Of a DNA stretch of 64,000 nucleotides, positions 36,833 to 45,945 are shown one piece after another. This stretch comes from Bacteroidota bacterium (GTDB lineage Bacteria > Bacteroidota > Bacteroidia > Bacteroidales > FEN-979), in the NCBI GenBank assembly GCA_026391835.1, contig JAPLDF010000034.1:62001-126000 (forward strand), written 5' to 3'. Positions within the stretch are counted from its first letter, which is position 1. Each line of letters opens with the position of its first letter. The translations under genes and the position numbers were made by a program. The notes beneath the pieces were generated by a model. The model ran no database searches and had not been told where the DNA came from. It saw only the letters and a list, made by a program, of their open reading frames with translations.

Positions 36833-37717
36833 ATGCTTTCTGAATTCCAGCTTACTGTAATCATTCCTGCATTCAATGAGGTTGAAAACCTTGAGGTTTT
36901 CCTGCCTCCCCTGATTGATCATTGCAGGGAAAACAACTGGCAGGTTATTCTTGTCAACGATGGTTCGCAGGACCAAACCAAAGCATACCTGAAACTTTTC
37001 GAACAGGAGCCTTTGTTTTCTGTCATCCATCACAAGCTGAACAAAGGTTATGGGGCAGCGATAAAATCAGGCATCAGGGCATGCGAAACCGAATACCTCA
37101 TCACGTTCGACGCCGACGGGCAACACTACCTGGAGGATATTGACAAATTGCGCCGCCGCCTGATGGAAAATGATGCAGACATGGTGGTTGGCTCGCGCAA
37201 AGGCCTCAAATCATCATCCCACTTCAGGGGATTCGGAAAAAGCATCATCCGCCTGATTGCACGGATCATGATGACAGTTCCGGTGCACGATATCAACTCC
37301 GGGATGAAGATCTACCGCACCGACCTTGCAAAAAAATACCTTTACCTTACCACCGATACCATGTCGTTCAGCGACGTGATCACCCTGGTATTCATCAACA
37401 ACCGCCACCTGGTGCTCGAGGAGCCTATCAGCATCAAGGAAAGAACTACCGGGAAGAGCACCATCGGGTTTCAGACGGCCTTTCAGACAGTGATGGAGAT
37501 CCTCCACATTGTGATCCTTTTCAATCCCATGAAAATCTTCCTGCCATTGTCAATTCTGTGTTTTTTCCTGACCGGGCTGTGGGGCATCCCGCTGATTATC
37601 GAAGGCAGGGGGCTGAGTATTGGCAGCCTGCTGGGTGTGATCATGGGAATTTTGCTGTTTCTCCTCGGGCTGATCGCGGAACAACTGTCGCTGATCCGGA
37701 GAAACCAGCACGCCTGA
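36833..37717 (+). CDS. GT2 glycosyltransferase, polyprenyl-phosphate sugar type
   Basis: A 294-residue protein. A GT-A domain (IIPAFNEVENL, VNDGSQDQT, FDADGQH with the metal-binding DxD near residue 87) resembles dolichol-phosphate-mannose synthases; NSGMKIYR is also a typical motif. Two C-terminal membrane helices (about 230-285) anchor it. It likely makes a polyprenyl-phosphate-linked sugar, a donor that the adjacent GT-C-like DUF2142 protein could use. Converges with the next gene (6-bp gap). Confidence 0.9.
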   Translation: MLSEFQLTVIIPAFNEVENLEVFLPPLIDHCRENNWQVILVNDGSQDQTKAYLKLFEQEPLFSVIHHKLNKGYGAAIKSGIRACETEYLITFDADGQHYLEDIDKLRRRLMENDADMVVGSRKGLKSSSHFRGFGKSIIRLIARIMMTVPVHDINSGMKIYRTDLAKKYLYLTTDTMSFSDVITLVFINNRHLVLEEPISIKERTTGKSTIGFQTAFQTVMEILHIVILFNPMKIFLPLSILCFFLTGLWGIPLIIEGRGLSIGSLLGVIMGILLFLLGLIAEQLSLIRRNQHA

Positions 37718-37723
37718 AACAGT

Positions 37724-38539
37724 TTATTGCCCTGAACCGAAAATCGCCTGCCCTTTTTGCAGGAGGCCGTATATAAACACGATCAGCCTGATTTTCACAC
37801 GGTGTTTCAACAACCGCCCACGGTTTTGATCATACCGCAGGTGGATCCGGTATTGCTCTTCAAACTGCTTCCTGTAATTGATGGAGCTGATCGACTTGCG
37901 GTGCACCCTGAAACAGGCCAGGTCGCTGTTGATATAGCCGGGATCGCCCAGTTTTGCCAGCCGCAGCCATAAATCATAATCCATGGCCGTGGGCAGCCCC
38001 AGGTCGACAGGGCCTGCTGCCTGCAGCGCCTTTCGGCGCATAAATACGGCAGGCTGCGAAATGAAATTTTCGGTGAGCAGCTTCTCCAGGCTGTATTTCC
38101 CGGACATCCTGTTTTTATAGGCCGTGATCCATTTCCTCACTTCGTGATCATGCTCATCAATCATGCGACAATTTCCATAGAGCCATAAACAATCGGGATG
38201 CAGGTCAAAAAAGGCTGCCACTTTCTGCAAAGCTCCGGGCAGGTACGTGTCGTCGGAGTTGAGCCACCCTATGATATCCCCGGTGGCCAGGGCAAACCCT
38301 TTATTCAGGGCATCCTGCATGCCCCGGTCAGGCTCCGAAACATAGCTGATGGTGTCGCGATGCATGGCAAGGACATCCAGGGTGCCATCCGTTGACCCCC
38401 CGTCAATCACGATATGCTCAACCGGAACATCAACCCGCTGGCCCCGGATACTCTGCAAGGTCCGTTCAATAAACTCCGCCTGGTTAAATGTGGGGGTGAC
38501 GACCGAGATTTTACTGCTTTGCTGCATGGATGGCTTCAA
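37724..38539 (-). CDS. GT2 family glycosyltransferase
   Basis: A 271-residue soluble enzyme with SVVTPTFNQAEFIERTLQS, IVIDGGSTDGT and WLNSDD (the DxD-type metal site, about residue 95). Probably adds a sugar to a surface polysaccharide intermediate. It overlaps the GT4 gene by 29 bp if it starts at 38539; ATG at 38527 is an alternative start right before the conserved part. Sugar specificity unknown. Confidence 0.88.
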   Translation of the reverse strand: MKPSMQQSSKISVVTPTFNQAEFIERTLQSIRGQRVDVPVEHIVIDGGSTDGTLDVLAMHRDTISYVSEPDRGMQDALNKGFALATGDIIGWLNSDDTYLPGALQKVAAFFDLHPDCLWLYGNCRMIDEHDHEVRKWITAYKNRMSGKYSLEKLLTENFISQPAVFMRRKALQAAGPVDLGLPTAMDYDLWLRLAKLGDPGYINSDLACFRVHRKSISSINYRKQFEEQYRIHLRYDQNRGRLLKHRVKIRLIVFIYGLLQKGQAIFGSGQ

Positions 38540-39755
38540 TATATACTGTGATCAGTTTCCCTGCCACCACGTCGATGGAAAAATTCTCCACTGCCCTGGT
38601 GCGTGAGGCTGCCGAGAGTTGGCGGTGCCGGGATTCATCCGCGGTGATCCAGGCAATTCCCCGCGCGAGGTCGGCGGGATCAAAAGGTGTTGCAAGATAG
38701 CCCGTTTCTTTGTGTTTCACAATATCAGGGAGCCCGGTTTGCGCAAATGCCACCACCGGCGTTCCGCATGCCATGGCTTCACTTGCCGCCTGGCCAAAAA
38801 CCTCCTGGTACGAAGGTACGGCAACCACATCTGCGGCATTGTAGAGCCTGACTAGTTTCGCCTCGTCGGTGACGGTTCCGAAAAAATGTGCCTTAACATT
38901 CAGTGGTCTTTCCAAATCGGATTCCACCGAACCGAAAATGATGAGTTCGTACCGGTCAGGGTCGAGCTGGTGAAGTGCTTTTTCAAGCAGGTCAAACCCC
39001 TTGATGGTGTTTTTCACGCCACGGATGGCCCCGAAAAGGATCAGCTTCCTGTTTTCAGGAAATCCAAAACTCCTGCGTATCAGTTTTTTATCGCCGGGCT
39101 TGTAGAGCGAAGTGTCGAGCCCGTTGGGAATAACCACCACGCGCTTGTTGCCAAGCAGCGGGCTCTCGCGGGCACAGTTCCCGAGCCAGCTGCTGGGTGT
39201 GGTGACCGTCAGGTCGCGGATGGCGGCATACGTTTTCGCCTTGCGCAGGAAAATCCTGCGGCTCAGGTCATTTTCACGGGCAGAATGCAAAACCGGGCAG
39301 CTCCCGCATGCCTGCAGGTACCTTGTGCATTCAGCCGTATAGTGGCATCCCCCGGTAAAACCCCACATGTCGTGCAGGGTCCATACCACCGGACGGCGGA
39401 TCTTTGCCAACGTTTCGATGCTGACAAAGCCACCGGTGACCCAATTCAAATGTACCACATCGGGGTTGATATGGTCGATCGCTTCGACCAGCCTGTCGGG
39501 GATCATGGAGGAGGAAAAAAGGACCCGCCTGCGTGTCTGGATCAGCGGGATCGCAAAATCAAGGTAGGGCCTGAGCGGATTAAGCAACCCGGACAACGGT
39601 GAGGGGACCACCACGACATCCCTGTCATCCGACCTTTTCTCCTGCACCAGCATCTTCACCTCCATTCCCTTGCTGCGCAACCCCTCAAAAAGCCTCCATG
39701 TGGCCCGGGCCGCCCCTCCCCTTAGATCATAGGTATTTACAATCAGTATCTTCAT
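38511..39755 (-). CDS. GT4 family glycosyltransferase
   Basis: A 414-residue GT-B enzyme. The start DLRGGAARATWRLF is typical of GT4 donors' acceptor-domain loop, and the C-terminal domain has the E-x7-E type motif in FGQAASEAMACGTPVVAFAQTGLPDIV. A cysteine-rich insertion (CHYTAECTRYLQACGSCPVL) near residue 130 is common in wall/capsule GT4 enzymes and may bind metal or shape the acceptor site. Part of the minus-strand glycosyltransferase run. Confidence 0.9.
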   Translation of the reverse strand: MKILIVNTYDLRGGAARATWRLFEGLRSKGMEVKMLVQEKRSDDRDVVVVPSPLSGLLNPLRPYLDFAIPLIQTRRRVLFSSSMIPDRLVEAIDHINPDVVHLNWVTGGFVSIETLAKIRRPVVWTLHDMWGFTGGCHYTAECTRYLQACGSCPVLHSARENDLSRRIFLRKAKTYAAIRDLTVTTPSSWLGNCARESPLLGNKRVVVIPNGLDTSLYKPGDKKLIRRSFGFPENRKLILFGAIRGVKNTIKGFDLLEKALHQLDPDRYELIIFGSVESDLERPLNVKAHFFGTVTDEAKLVRLYNAADVVAVPSYQEVFGQAASEAMACGTPVVAFAQTGLPDIVKHKETGYLATPFDPADLARGIAWITADESRHRQLSAASRTRAVENFSIDVVAGKLITVYIEAIHAAKQ

Positions 39756-39807
39756 TTCCCTTTTCTTTTCCTGAGTCCATTCTGAAAAGTATATGTTCGC
39801 TAAAAAG

Positions 39808-39903
39808 TCACAAAGTTACAAAGTCACAGAGTCACAAAGTCAAAGAGTCACAAAGTCACAAAGTCACAAAGTCACAGAGTCACAAAGTCACAGAGTCACA
39901 AAG
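39808..39903. repeat. Twelve tandem TCACAAAG octamers
   Basis: Twelve 8-bp units (TCACAAAG with variants TTACAAAG, TCACAGAG, TCAAAGAG) without spacers, in the 278-bp gap upstream of the GT4 gene. The rest of that gap (39904-40033) is AT-rich and contains a half-copy of the CCACCAAG-type element. Confidence 0.95.
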
Positions 39904-39939
39904 TTAATCAGGCATTTACTGCGATGTTTACACTTTATT

Positions 39940-39966
39940 TTTCTTAGTGTCCTGGTGGCTTGGTGG
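39940..39966. repeat. Half copy of the CCACCAAG...CACTAAG element
   Basis: Reads CTTAGTGTCCTGGTGGCTTG on the plus strand, i.e. the complement of the element seen at 28172, 33297 and 60297. Only one arm is visible. Confidence 0.6.
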
Positions 39967-40033
39967 CATTTTTTTGTTTTATTACTTTTTGAGCAGGCTC
40001 AACTTCAAATTTTCAAATTAAAAAATCTTCAAA

Positions 40034-40804
40034 TTATCCCAATCGTGCCGCCCTGTGCATGAGTTTTTCAGGCAACAGCCTGTATCCCAGCGAAACCAGG
40101 CTAACCCATGCGATGAACCCGGCATGGTACAGCTTTTCGGGTAGCGACAGTTTCCTGTATTTCCTGACGATCTCATACTGTTCCCGTGCCGACCCGGCCA
40201 TGTTCCGGTTTGACTCTCCGGCAATATTGACAAGGGCTACCGGCCAGGGTACATGCAGGAACCGGCAACCCTGCGCCTTCAGTTTCAGTAGCTGGTCATA
40301 ATCGGCACCGATCCTGTATTGCAGGTCAAACCTTGCCTTTTTCGCAAGATGGGTCCTCACAAATACCGACTGATGGCATACAACCATACCACGGTCAAGG
40401 TCTTCGGGCGAACCTGCCTTTTTCAGTACAGGTCCCTGGCGATAGGCCGCCAGCGTATCCCCGTAAGCCACCCCGACGTCCGGCAGATCTGAAGCCATCA
40501 GCTTTGAAACTGCTGTGGTCTCTGCAAAAACATCCCCTGCATTCATGAAATTCACCCATTCCCCGGTCGCCTTGTCCAGCCCTTTGTTCATGGCATCGTA
40601 ACAACCGGCATCCGGCTCACTGACGGCAATGGCAATCCTGTCGCCCAGTTGTTTGACAGCTTCCGCAGTTCCGTCTGAAGAACCCCCGTCGATCACGATC
40701 CATTCAATTCCAGGGTAATCCTGCCCCATGATGCTTCGCGCGGTTTTTTCAAACCCCGCCTTGTCATCCAGGACAACCGTAATGATGGAAACGGTTCTGT
40801 TCAT
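40034..40804 (-). CDS. GT2 family glycosyltransferase
   Basis: A 256-residue enzyme with SIITVVLDD, WIVIDGGSSDGT and NAGDVF (metal-site region). The N-terminus follows the WcaA-like amylovoran/colanic transferase pattern. I start it at 40804 because this ATG overlaps the upstream stop as ATGA, showing translational coupling with 40801-41724; an in-frame start at 40846 would overlap that gene by 46 bp. Sugar specificity unknown. Confidence 0.88.
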   Translation of the reverse strand: MNRTVSIITVVLDDKAGFEKTARSIMGQDYPGIEWIVIDGGSSDGTAEAVKQLGDRIAIAVSEPDAGCYDAMNKGLDKATGEWVNFMNAGDVFAETTAVSKLMASDLPDVGVAYGDTLAAYRQGPVLKKAGSPEDLDRGMVVCHQSVFVRTHLAKKARFDLQYRIGADYDQLLKLKAQGCRFLHVPWPVALVNIAGESNRNMAGSAREQYEIVRKYRKLSLPEKLYHAGFIAWVSLVSLGYRLLPEKLMHRAARLG

Positions 40805-41724
40805 AGCCGGTTTATCAGTTTTCTGGCAAGTGTATTTGCAAACCACAGGGTATTCAACCCGTATTCCCCATGATTTTTAAGAAAAAACCGCATGTGCTGC
40901 GCCAGGGTGCTGTTCCCGGCATGGACTTCCACCAGGAAATTGTTCTGGTCATCTATTGCATGCGGATAAATTGATTCCAGTTCTTTCATCAGGGCAGCTT
41001 CATCATCCGATGCCGGCCTGTGTTCCTGCAACAGCCGCCGGATCCAGTCCCGGTATAGGGTAACCGCCTCCAGCCGTTGCACCACATCCCCGCCCGCCGA
41101 TACCTGGTACACCGACTTACGCCATGAAACAAGAGGTTCAGGGCAACAGGCGATCCCGCCATCCAGGGCAAGGGTAAACCAGGTTAAATCATCGGTTCCC
41201 CAGGCCAGCGGAAGGGCGATAAAGCCCCCGGCCTCGCGGAGTTTCGCTGTTCTGCACATAAAATCCGGGGCGAACTGCAGCCGCTGCCCTTTCATCCGGT
41301 TCAGGATGAACTCAGGGCCCGTCTCAAAAACAGGGCACGGCGCAGACACCCGGATCAGGTTTCCTTCCTGGTCGATCTCCCGGACCCTGCAATGGAAGAC
41401 ATTGCAGGAAGGAGCAGCTTCAGGCAGCCTGATCATCTCCTCCAGGAACCTGGGATCGTACAGATCGTCATCGGCAAACAGGATGAAATATTCACCCGTT
41501 GCCAGCGAAAGCACCTTGTTCCAGTTCTCTACGATGGGCAGGGCATCGCCTTCAACATACCGTATCCTGGCATCGCTGAATGTACCGGCAACAGACCGGA
41601 TCGCTTCATTCCTCCCACTGTTGACAATGATCAGTTCAAACCCGGTCCAGGTCTGATCCAGAACGCTCCGGATCGCCACTGCAAGGAATTGTGGTTTAAA
41701 TGCCGGTAACCCGATACTGATCAT
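40801..41724 (-). CDS. GT2 family glycosyltransferase
   Basis: A 307-residue enzyme with SIGLPAFKPQFLAVAIRSVLDQT, LIIVNSG and LFADDDLYDP (DDD metal site near residue 80). Probably transfers a sugar during surface polysaccharide synthesis. The stop overlaps the start of the next GT2 gene (ATGA), so the pair is translated together. It lies 39 bp downstream of the unclassified glycosyltransferase-like gene. Confidence 0.88.
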   Translation of the reverse strand: MISIGLPAFKPQFLAVAIRSVLDQTWTGFELIIVNSGRNEAIRSVAGTFSDARIRYVEGDALPIVENWNKVLSLATGEYFILFADDDLYDPRFLEEMIRLPEAAPSCNVFHCRVREIDQEGNLIRVSAPCPVFETGPEFILNRMKGQRLQFAPDFMCRTAKLREAGGFIALPLAWGTDDLTWFTLALDGGIACCPEPLVSWRKSVYQVSAGGDVVQRLEAVTLYRDWIRRLLQEHRPASDDEAALMKELESIYPHAIDDQNNFLVEVHAGNSTLAQHMRFFLKNHGEYGLNTLWFANTLARKLINRL

Positions 41725-41763
41725 CTGCCTGCTGTTTTTTTCTCCTGTTTTTTCATTTTAATA

Positions 41764-42867
41764 CTACCTGCTTTCCAGGGCACGGTATATCTGCGAATGC
41801 TCAATGCTGTTTTTGAAATATTCACCGGTCAGTTTCTCCTTACCCGGCATTGCAGCGAGATACCGGTGTGCCTCGTGCACGAGGTCCATGTCATCCGCTT
41901 TTCCGGCCGCTTCATCCATCGATTTGAAATACAGGGGATAACCATCGCCAAGATATTCCACAACCGCCTCAAGCGGGTTGACGAGCAGGGGTGTATTGCG
42001 TGCAATGCATTCGATCACCGCGTTGCTGGCGCTTGCATCGAACAGGTCGAGGAACACGATGTTCTCCGACAGCCACTGGTCATATTTCCTGTCGGACAAA
42101 AAACCCGTTTTCTCTACGCTGTGTAATTCCCTGTTGCCCAATTTATCGCCAAGCTGAAGGTGTTCAAGCTCAAGTTTCATATTCATCTCGGCATCGGCGT
42201 CCTGTTTCATCAGCACGAACTTGCGATAATTTTTCACTTCAAGCAAGTAAATGGAGGTGACCTTGCGGAGCCACCAGCCAGACTGGATGATCTTTTTATC
42301 CCGGTTTGCCGAAAACCGTTCCGGGCTCCATGTCAGATCAGGAAACGCGGTGGGATGGATGAGATGCTCTACCGGGAAGTCAAACAAAGGGTTGAGATGC
42401 TTCTGGTGGTAAGCCGACAGCGTATACAACCCGCGGCAAAACGGCACGCTTTGCTTCCATTCAGGTGTGGCAAAAATCGCTTCATTGGACTGCTGCGAAT
42501 GAAGCCATTCGGGCACCTGCGGGGGTACATGGATGAACCCGACCCAGGGTTCGGAATAGGTTGTCCTGCGAACGGAATCGGCGGCAAAAGTCCGGTCGAT
42601 GAAGGCATCCACCAAAATTCCGCCGGGATTGTGCAGCTCACGCAGGCTGGTAACAGCAAAACTCCATCCGCTCCGGTGCGAACCATACATCCGGCCCGCC
42701 TGCCCTGCCAGGTTTATCTTTCCATCGCTCTTCCCGGTTGAAAAAAGGGTTCCGGGAAAGATCCTTTTCAGCAGGCTGTTCAGGTCGCCCCGCACCTCAT
42801 AAAGGAAATAGCGGAGCAACGCCTTTTTTTTATCAGACCGCACAAAGGAAATGAAACGATGATACAT
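41764..42867 (-). CDS. Glycosyltransferase-like protein, unclassified
   Basis: A 367-residue protein I cannot place in a named GT family. The N-terminal third has GSHRSGWSFAVTSL, recalling donors' glycine loops. The C-terminal part, FLSDRKYDQWLSENIVFLDLF and ECIARNTPLLVNPLEAVVEYL, resembles the donor-binding end of GT-B enzymes, with an acidic residue before the variable loop. Position at the head of the minus-strand GT run supports a polysaccharide role. No membrane helices or signal peptide. Confidence 0.7.
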   Translation of the reverse strand: MYHRFISFVRSDKKKALLRYFLYEVRGDLNSLLKRIFPGTLFSTGKSDGKINLAGQAGRMYGSHRSGWSFAVTSLRELHNPGGILVDAFIDRTFAADSVRRTTYSEPWVGFIHVPPQVPEWLHSQQSNEAIFATPEWKQSVPFCRGLYTLSAYHQKHLNPLFDFPVEHLIHPTAFPDLTWSPERFSANRDKKIIQSGWWLRKVTSIYLLEVKNYRKFVLMKQDADAEMNMKLELEHLQLGDKLGNRELHSVEKTGFLSDRKYDQWLSENIVFLDLFDASASNAVIECIARNTPLLVNPLEAVVEYLGDGYPLYFKSMDEAAGKADDMDLVHEAHRYLAAMPGKEKLTGEYFKNSIEHSQIYRALESR

Positions 42868-42953
42868 GTCGCAGGATATAATACCATGGTAAAAATAGAC
42901 AAATTTCCGAAAAACCCCGGGCTATTATTTCATCTCCCGCTACTGCACTTTTA

Positions 42954-43433
42954 TCAGAGCATTTTCAATGCCATCACAACCGGGTAGATCATCCCGGTAA
43001 TCAGGAGCAGCGTGATGAACGGGCGGTTTATATTCTGCCATCTGTAGTTCTTTCGTTTCACTGCATCAACTGCATGGTTGATTCCCGAAAAAAAGAAAAA
43101 GAAAATAAAGGCAAAAAAGATGGTAAGCTCAGCTTTGATGCCCCAGCCGGTGAACCAGGTGATGACCGCAATGACTGCATAGGAAAGGAGTGCAATCGAC
43201 GATTGCCGCTGGTAGTTGCTTCCCACCTCAAAACCTTTGGCTGCTGCCGACTTATCTGCAAACATCACTCCTTCAAAACCCGAGATCCCCGCAATGGCAA
43301 CAATAATCAGCGGGATCATAAAATGCAGCTGGGCTATTGGATCATAGCCATTTGCATAACCAATGCGGTATCCAAAAAAGAAAACCGCCGAAACAATTAA
43401 CATTCTTAAAATGTCAAGGATTTTAATGATCAT
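42954..43433 (-). CDS. Small integral membrane protein, unknown function
   Basis: A 159-residue protein with about five hydrophobic helices (for example AVFFFGYRIGYANGY, FMIPLIIVAIAGISGFEGVMF, LTIFFAFIFFFFFSGINHAVD and ITLLLITGMIYPVVMAL). The loop KRKNYRWQNINRPF is basic and probably cytoplasmic. Not recognised as a named family. It follows the glycosyltransferase locus on the same strand but has 86 bp of its own spacing. Confidence 0.72.
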   Translation of the reverse strand: MIIKILDILRMLIVSAVFFFGYRIGYANGYDPIAQLHFMIPLIIVAIAGISGFEGVMFADKSAAAKGFEVGSNYQRQSSIALLSYAVIAVITWFTGWGIKAELTIFFAFIFFFFFSGINHAVDAVKRKNYRWQNINRPFITLLLITGMIYPVVMALKML

Positions 43434-43501
43434 GGCGATGCGTGTTAATGGTTGGTGTATTAAGATGAAATCATGATTGGTTTTTCACGACACACTGGGT
43501 T

Positions 43502-44734
43502 TTATCTGGTAAGGCTTACCTTTGTGAGCACCCCGAAATGGTCCGAAACATTCCCGACCACATCACCGGTAAAGATGATCTGCGAATCAACCACCCGGAG
43601 GCGGGGGTTTTTCTTCACGAAGATATAGTCGATCCTGCCGGGAAGACTGCCGCCGATGGTGTTGTAGGTGCTTTGGGCCGGCTTCTGGTTGGCTCCCGGG
43701 TATATTTCCAGGAAACTGTCTGAAAAATCGCCACTCCTCACCATGGTGTTATACCCTTCACTCCAGGGATAATCGCTCGTGGGGTTGCCATTAAAATCGC
43801 CGCCCACAATCGAAACAGCACCTGGCACCAGGGAATCTTTTTCCGCAACCATCGATTTGATCCTGCTGACCTGTCTGTTTTGTTCTTCATCCGAAACTGT
43901 GGTCCGCCAGTGCGTATGTGCCGAGAAAATGTTAAACAGCCCTCCGGGTGACTGGCATGAGGCGAAGATCACTTTTCGGGAAGTGATGCTTCCTTTGTTT
44001 GTATCGGACGAGATATACCTGTCCTGCGATTGAATGACCGGGTACTTTGTCATGACGGCAACGCCCTCTTCCCAGATGTCCCAGCCGTAATGCGACCAGT
44101 TCCACACAAAATGATAGTTGGCATGATACTTTTCGCTGATCTTGTCAGAAATTACAAGCGCCATGTTGTTTGCCCGGATGATCCCTGAGGAGATCACCGC
44201 ATTTTTATACTGGGCACATTCCTGGAAACTGATAAAATCAACATCCATCCTGCCAATGACATCCGTGATCATGTTGATCTTTTTATTTTGTTCCGTCTCC
44301 TGGTAGGTGTGTAAATTGAGCGTGAGGATGAGGTATTCATTGGCTGCCGTTTTGAACATGCCGGGCCTGATATTTACCAGGGAGGTCTCTTTGAAATCCG
44401 GCGAAACGGCAACACGGCGGGTGGTGGTGTCCCCGGAATTATCCCGGGCGGTGACCACCACGTTGTAGGTCGCCGGGTCTTCGAACGCATGGCTAACTGT
44501 GAAATCCGCCGGATTATTTCCGGTGATGTGCCCGCTGGCGTTATCGCCCCATTCTATGGTAACATCGGTGACGGTTCCGTCGGCATCGGTCGCGCTGCCT
44601 TTGAGGGTGACAACAAGGCCATCAGCCGATTGACTTACATTTAAAGCAGGCTTTTGATTGACATGTGCCGGTTCCTTGGCACAGCCGGCCAGCAGCAATA
44701 TTGTGAATGTCAATGATGAGAGCCCCGTTTTCAT
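43502..44734 (-). CDS. Endonuclease/exonuclease/phosphatase-family lipoprotein with PKD domain
   Basis: A 410-residue lipoprotein (lipobox LLAGC, Cys18). Residues of about 28-112 form an Ig/PKD domain (TVTDVTIEWGDNASGH, ARDNSGDTTTRRV). The rest is an EEP-fold hydrolase: ISFQECAQ (metal-binding Glu), SAHTHW, GGDFNGNP (Asp/Asn pair) and a terminal SDHFGV (catalytic His). The fold covers DNase I, sphingomyelinase and inositol phosphatases, so the substrate is undetermined; it acts outside the cytoplasm. A full -7 element lies upstream. Confidence 0.88.
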   Translation of the reverse strand: MKTGLSSLTFTILLLAGCAKEPAHVNQKPALNVSQSADGLVVTLKGSATDADGTVTDVTIEWGDNASGHITGNNPADFTVSHAFEDPATYNVVVTARDNSGDTTTRRVAVSPDFKETSLVNIRPGMFKTAANEYLILTLNLHTYQETEQNKKINMITDVIGRMDVDFISFQECAQYKNAVISSGIIRANNMALVISDKISEKYHANYHFVWNWSHYGWDIWEEGVAVMTKYPVIQSQDRYISSDTNKGSITSRKVIFASCQSPGGLFNIFSAHTHWRTTVSDEEQNRQVSRIKSMVAEKDSLVPGAVSIVGGDFNGNPTSDYPWSEGYNTMVRSGDFSDSFLEIYPGANQKPAQSTYNTIGGSLPGRIDYIFVKKNPRLRVVDSQIIFTGDVVGNVSDHFGVLTKVSLTR

Positions 44735-44771
44735 GATTTCTGTTGTGATAGTCGTGCCATCGAATAAAAGG

Positions 44772-44779
44772 CAAAGTTA
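44772..44779 (-). promoter_or_regulatory. -7 element for the EEP lipoprotein gene
   Basis: Minus strand TAACTTTG, a full TAnnTTTG match, 38 bp before the ATG at 44734. Confidence 0.5.
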
Positions 44780-44804
44780 TGAATATTGAAACCTGTCCCT
44801 AACC

Positions 44805-45917
44805 TTACCCGGCCATGGTCACCCCGATTATTTTGCCGATGCCAAACGTTATTGCTGCGGCAGCCAGGCCAAAAAGCACCTGCCTGAATCCGGAATACCA
44901 TACATTTTTCCCGGTGAACAAGGTGATTGCCGCACCTATCAGGAACAACCCTGTTGCGCTGAAAGCGACACTGATGGCCACTGCGGTCATTCCGCTTGCA
45001 AACATGAACGGAATGACAGGGATGACAGCACCGATGGAAAAAAGTCCAAAGGAATATAACGCGGCCTCAATGGCAGAGCCTTGCAGCTCTTCGGTATTGA
45101 TGCCAAGCTCTTCCTGTACAAGGAATTGATGGGCCTGGCCTTTATTTTTGATCAGATCGGTGGCCATCTGGTGCGCCTGGGCTTCGGGAATTCCTTTGGC
45201 CATGTAAATCAGGACAACCTCCTGCCGCTCTCCCTCCGGGTTTGTGTCCAGTTCCTCTCTTTCCAGTTCTATTTGATTTTCATAAAGTTCTTTGGAACTT
45301 TTCACCGAGATCCATTCCCCGAGGGCCATCGACAATGCCCCTGCCAGCAATCCTGCCAGGCCAGCCAGCAGCACGGCACTGTTTCCTGAAGTTGCCCCCG
45401 CAATACCCATGATCAGGCTGAAATTGGAAACCAGCCCGTCATTCCCGCCCAAAACAGCTGCCCTAACGGCATTTCCGCCAACTGAACGGTGCCGGCTTTC
45501 AAATTTCGACAACTGTTTCCCGGTAACTTTCACTTCATTGTCAAGAATTGACTGCAGGATCTGCACATGATTTGTTTCGTTCCCGGTGATCTCAAGTTTA
45601 TTCTTTTTCCTGGCGGAGATAATGGAAGAGGAGATGGTTTTTTCAGTCTCCATCACAACACCCAGCACATAATCATACCCGAATACCTTCCCGATGCCGT
45701 TGAGGGTTTTGGCCCGCCAGGAAGGTTGTACCAGGTTTTTGAGGCTGATGTTCTCCTTCTTTGCCAACGCCTCTGCATGGCCTTTTTCAATTCCGCTCAT
45801 TTTTTCAAACACCTTCGCAATGAGGGGGTCTTTTTCGTGGGCTGCCAATACCGTGTATAAATAGCTGGTATCTATTTCTGTCTGGAGATTTTTATTTTTC
45901 ATTGCCGGAATTTTCAT
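44805..45917 (-). CDS. Ferritin-like domain fused to VIT1/CCC1-family iron/manganese transporter
   Basis: A 370-residue protein from the start at 45917 (chosen because the -7 element ends at 45938, implying a start near 45931). The N-terminal 140 residues form a rubrerythrin-like four-helix domain with ExxH motifs (EKGH, ETNH) suited to a di-iron site. The C-terminal half is a VIT1-type membrane domain (GGNDGLVSNFSLIMGIAGA, SMALGEWISVKS). This layout matches MbfA-type iron exporters, where the ferritin-like part senses or oxidises iron. Probable role: iron or manganese detoxification across the inner membrane. Confidence 0.88.
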   Translation of the reverse strand: MKIPAMKNKNLQTEIDTSYLYTVLAAHEKDPLIAKVFEKMSGIEKGHAEALAKKENISLKNLVQPSWRAKTLNGIGKVFGYDYVLGVVMETEKTISSSIISARKKNKLEITGNETNHVQILQSILDNEVKVTGKQLSKFESRHRSVGGNAVRAAVLGGNDGLVSNFSLIMGIAGATSGNSAVLLAGLAGLLAGALSMALGEWISVKSSKELYENQIELEREELDTNPEGERQEVVLIYMAKGIPEAQAHQMATDLIKNKGQAHQFLVQEELGINTEELQGSAIEAALYSFGLFSIGAVIPVIPFMFASGMTAVAISVAFSATGLFLIGAAITLFTGKNVWYSGFRQVLFGLAAAAITFGIGKIIGVTMAG

Positions 45918-45937
45918 TGGCTGTATTGCCATCTTAA

Positions 45938-45945
45938 CAAATGTA
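45938..45945 (-). promoter_or_regulatory. -7 element for the ferritin-like/VIT1 gene
   Basis: Minus strand TACATTTG, a full TAnnTTTG match. It lies inside the longer in-frame extension of the gene, which argues against the upstream start at 46013. Confidence 0.5.

Noticed and set aside
38886-39602. 238-codon plus-strand frame opposite the GT4 gene
   Set aside because: Antisense to conserved GT4 motifs; no signal or domain.
39808-39903. CRISPR-like array
   Set aside because: Units are 8 bp and contiguous, with no spacers, leader or cas genes. It is a simple tandem repeat.
39599-40062. Plus-strand frames translating into SQSHKVTE-type repeats
   Set aside because: These are translations of the octamer array, not proteins.
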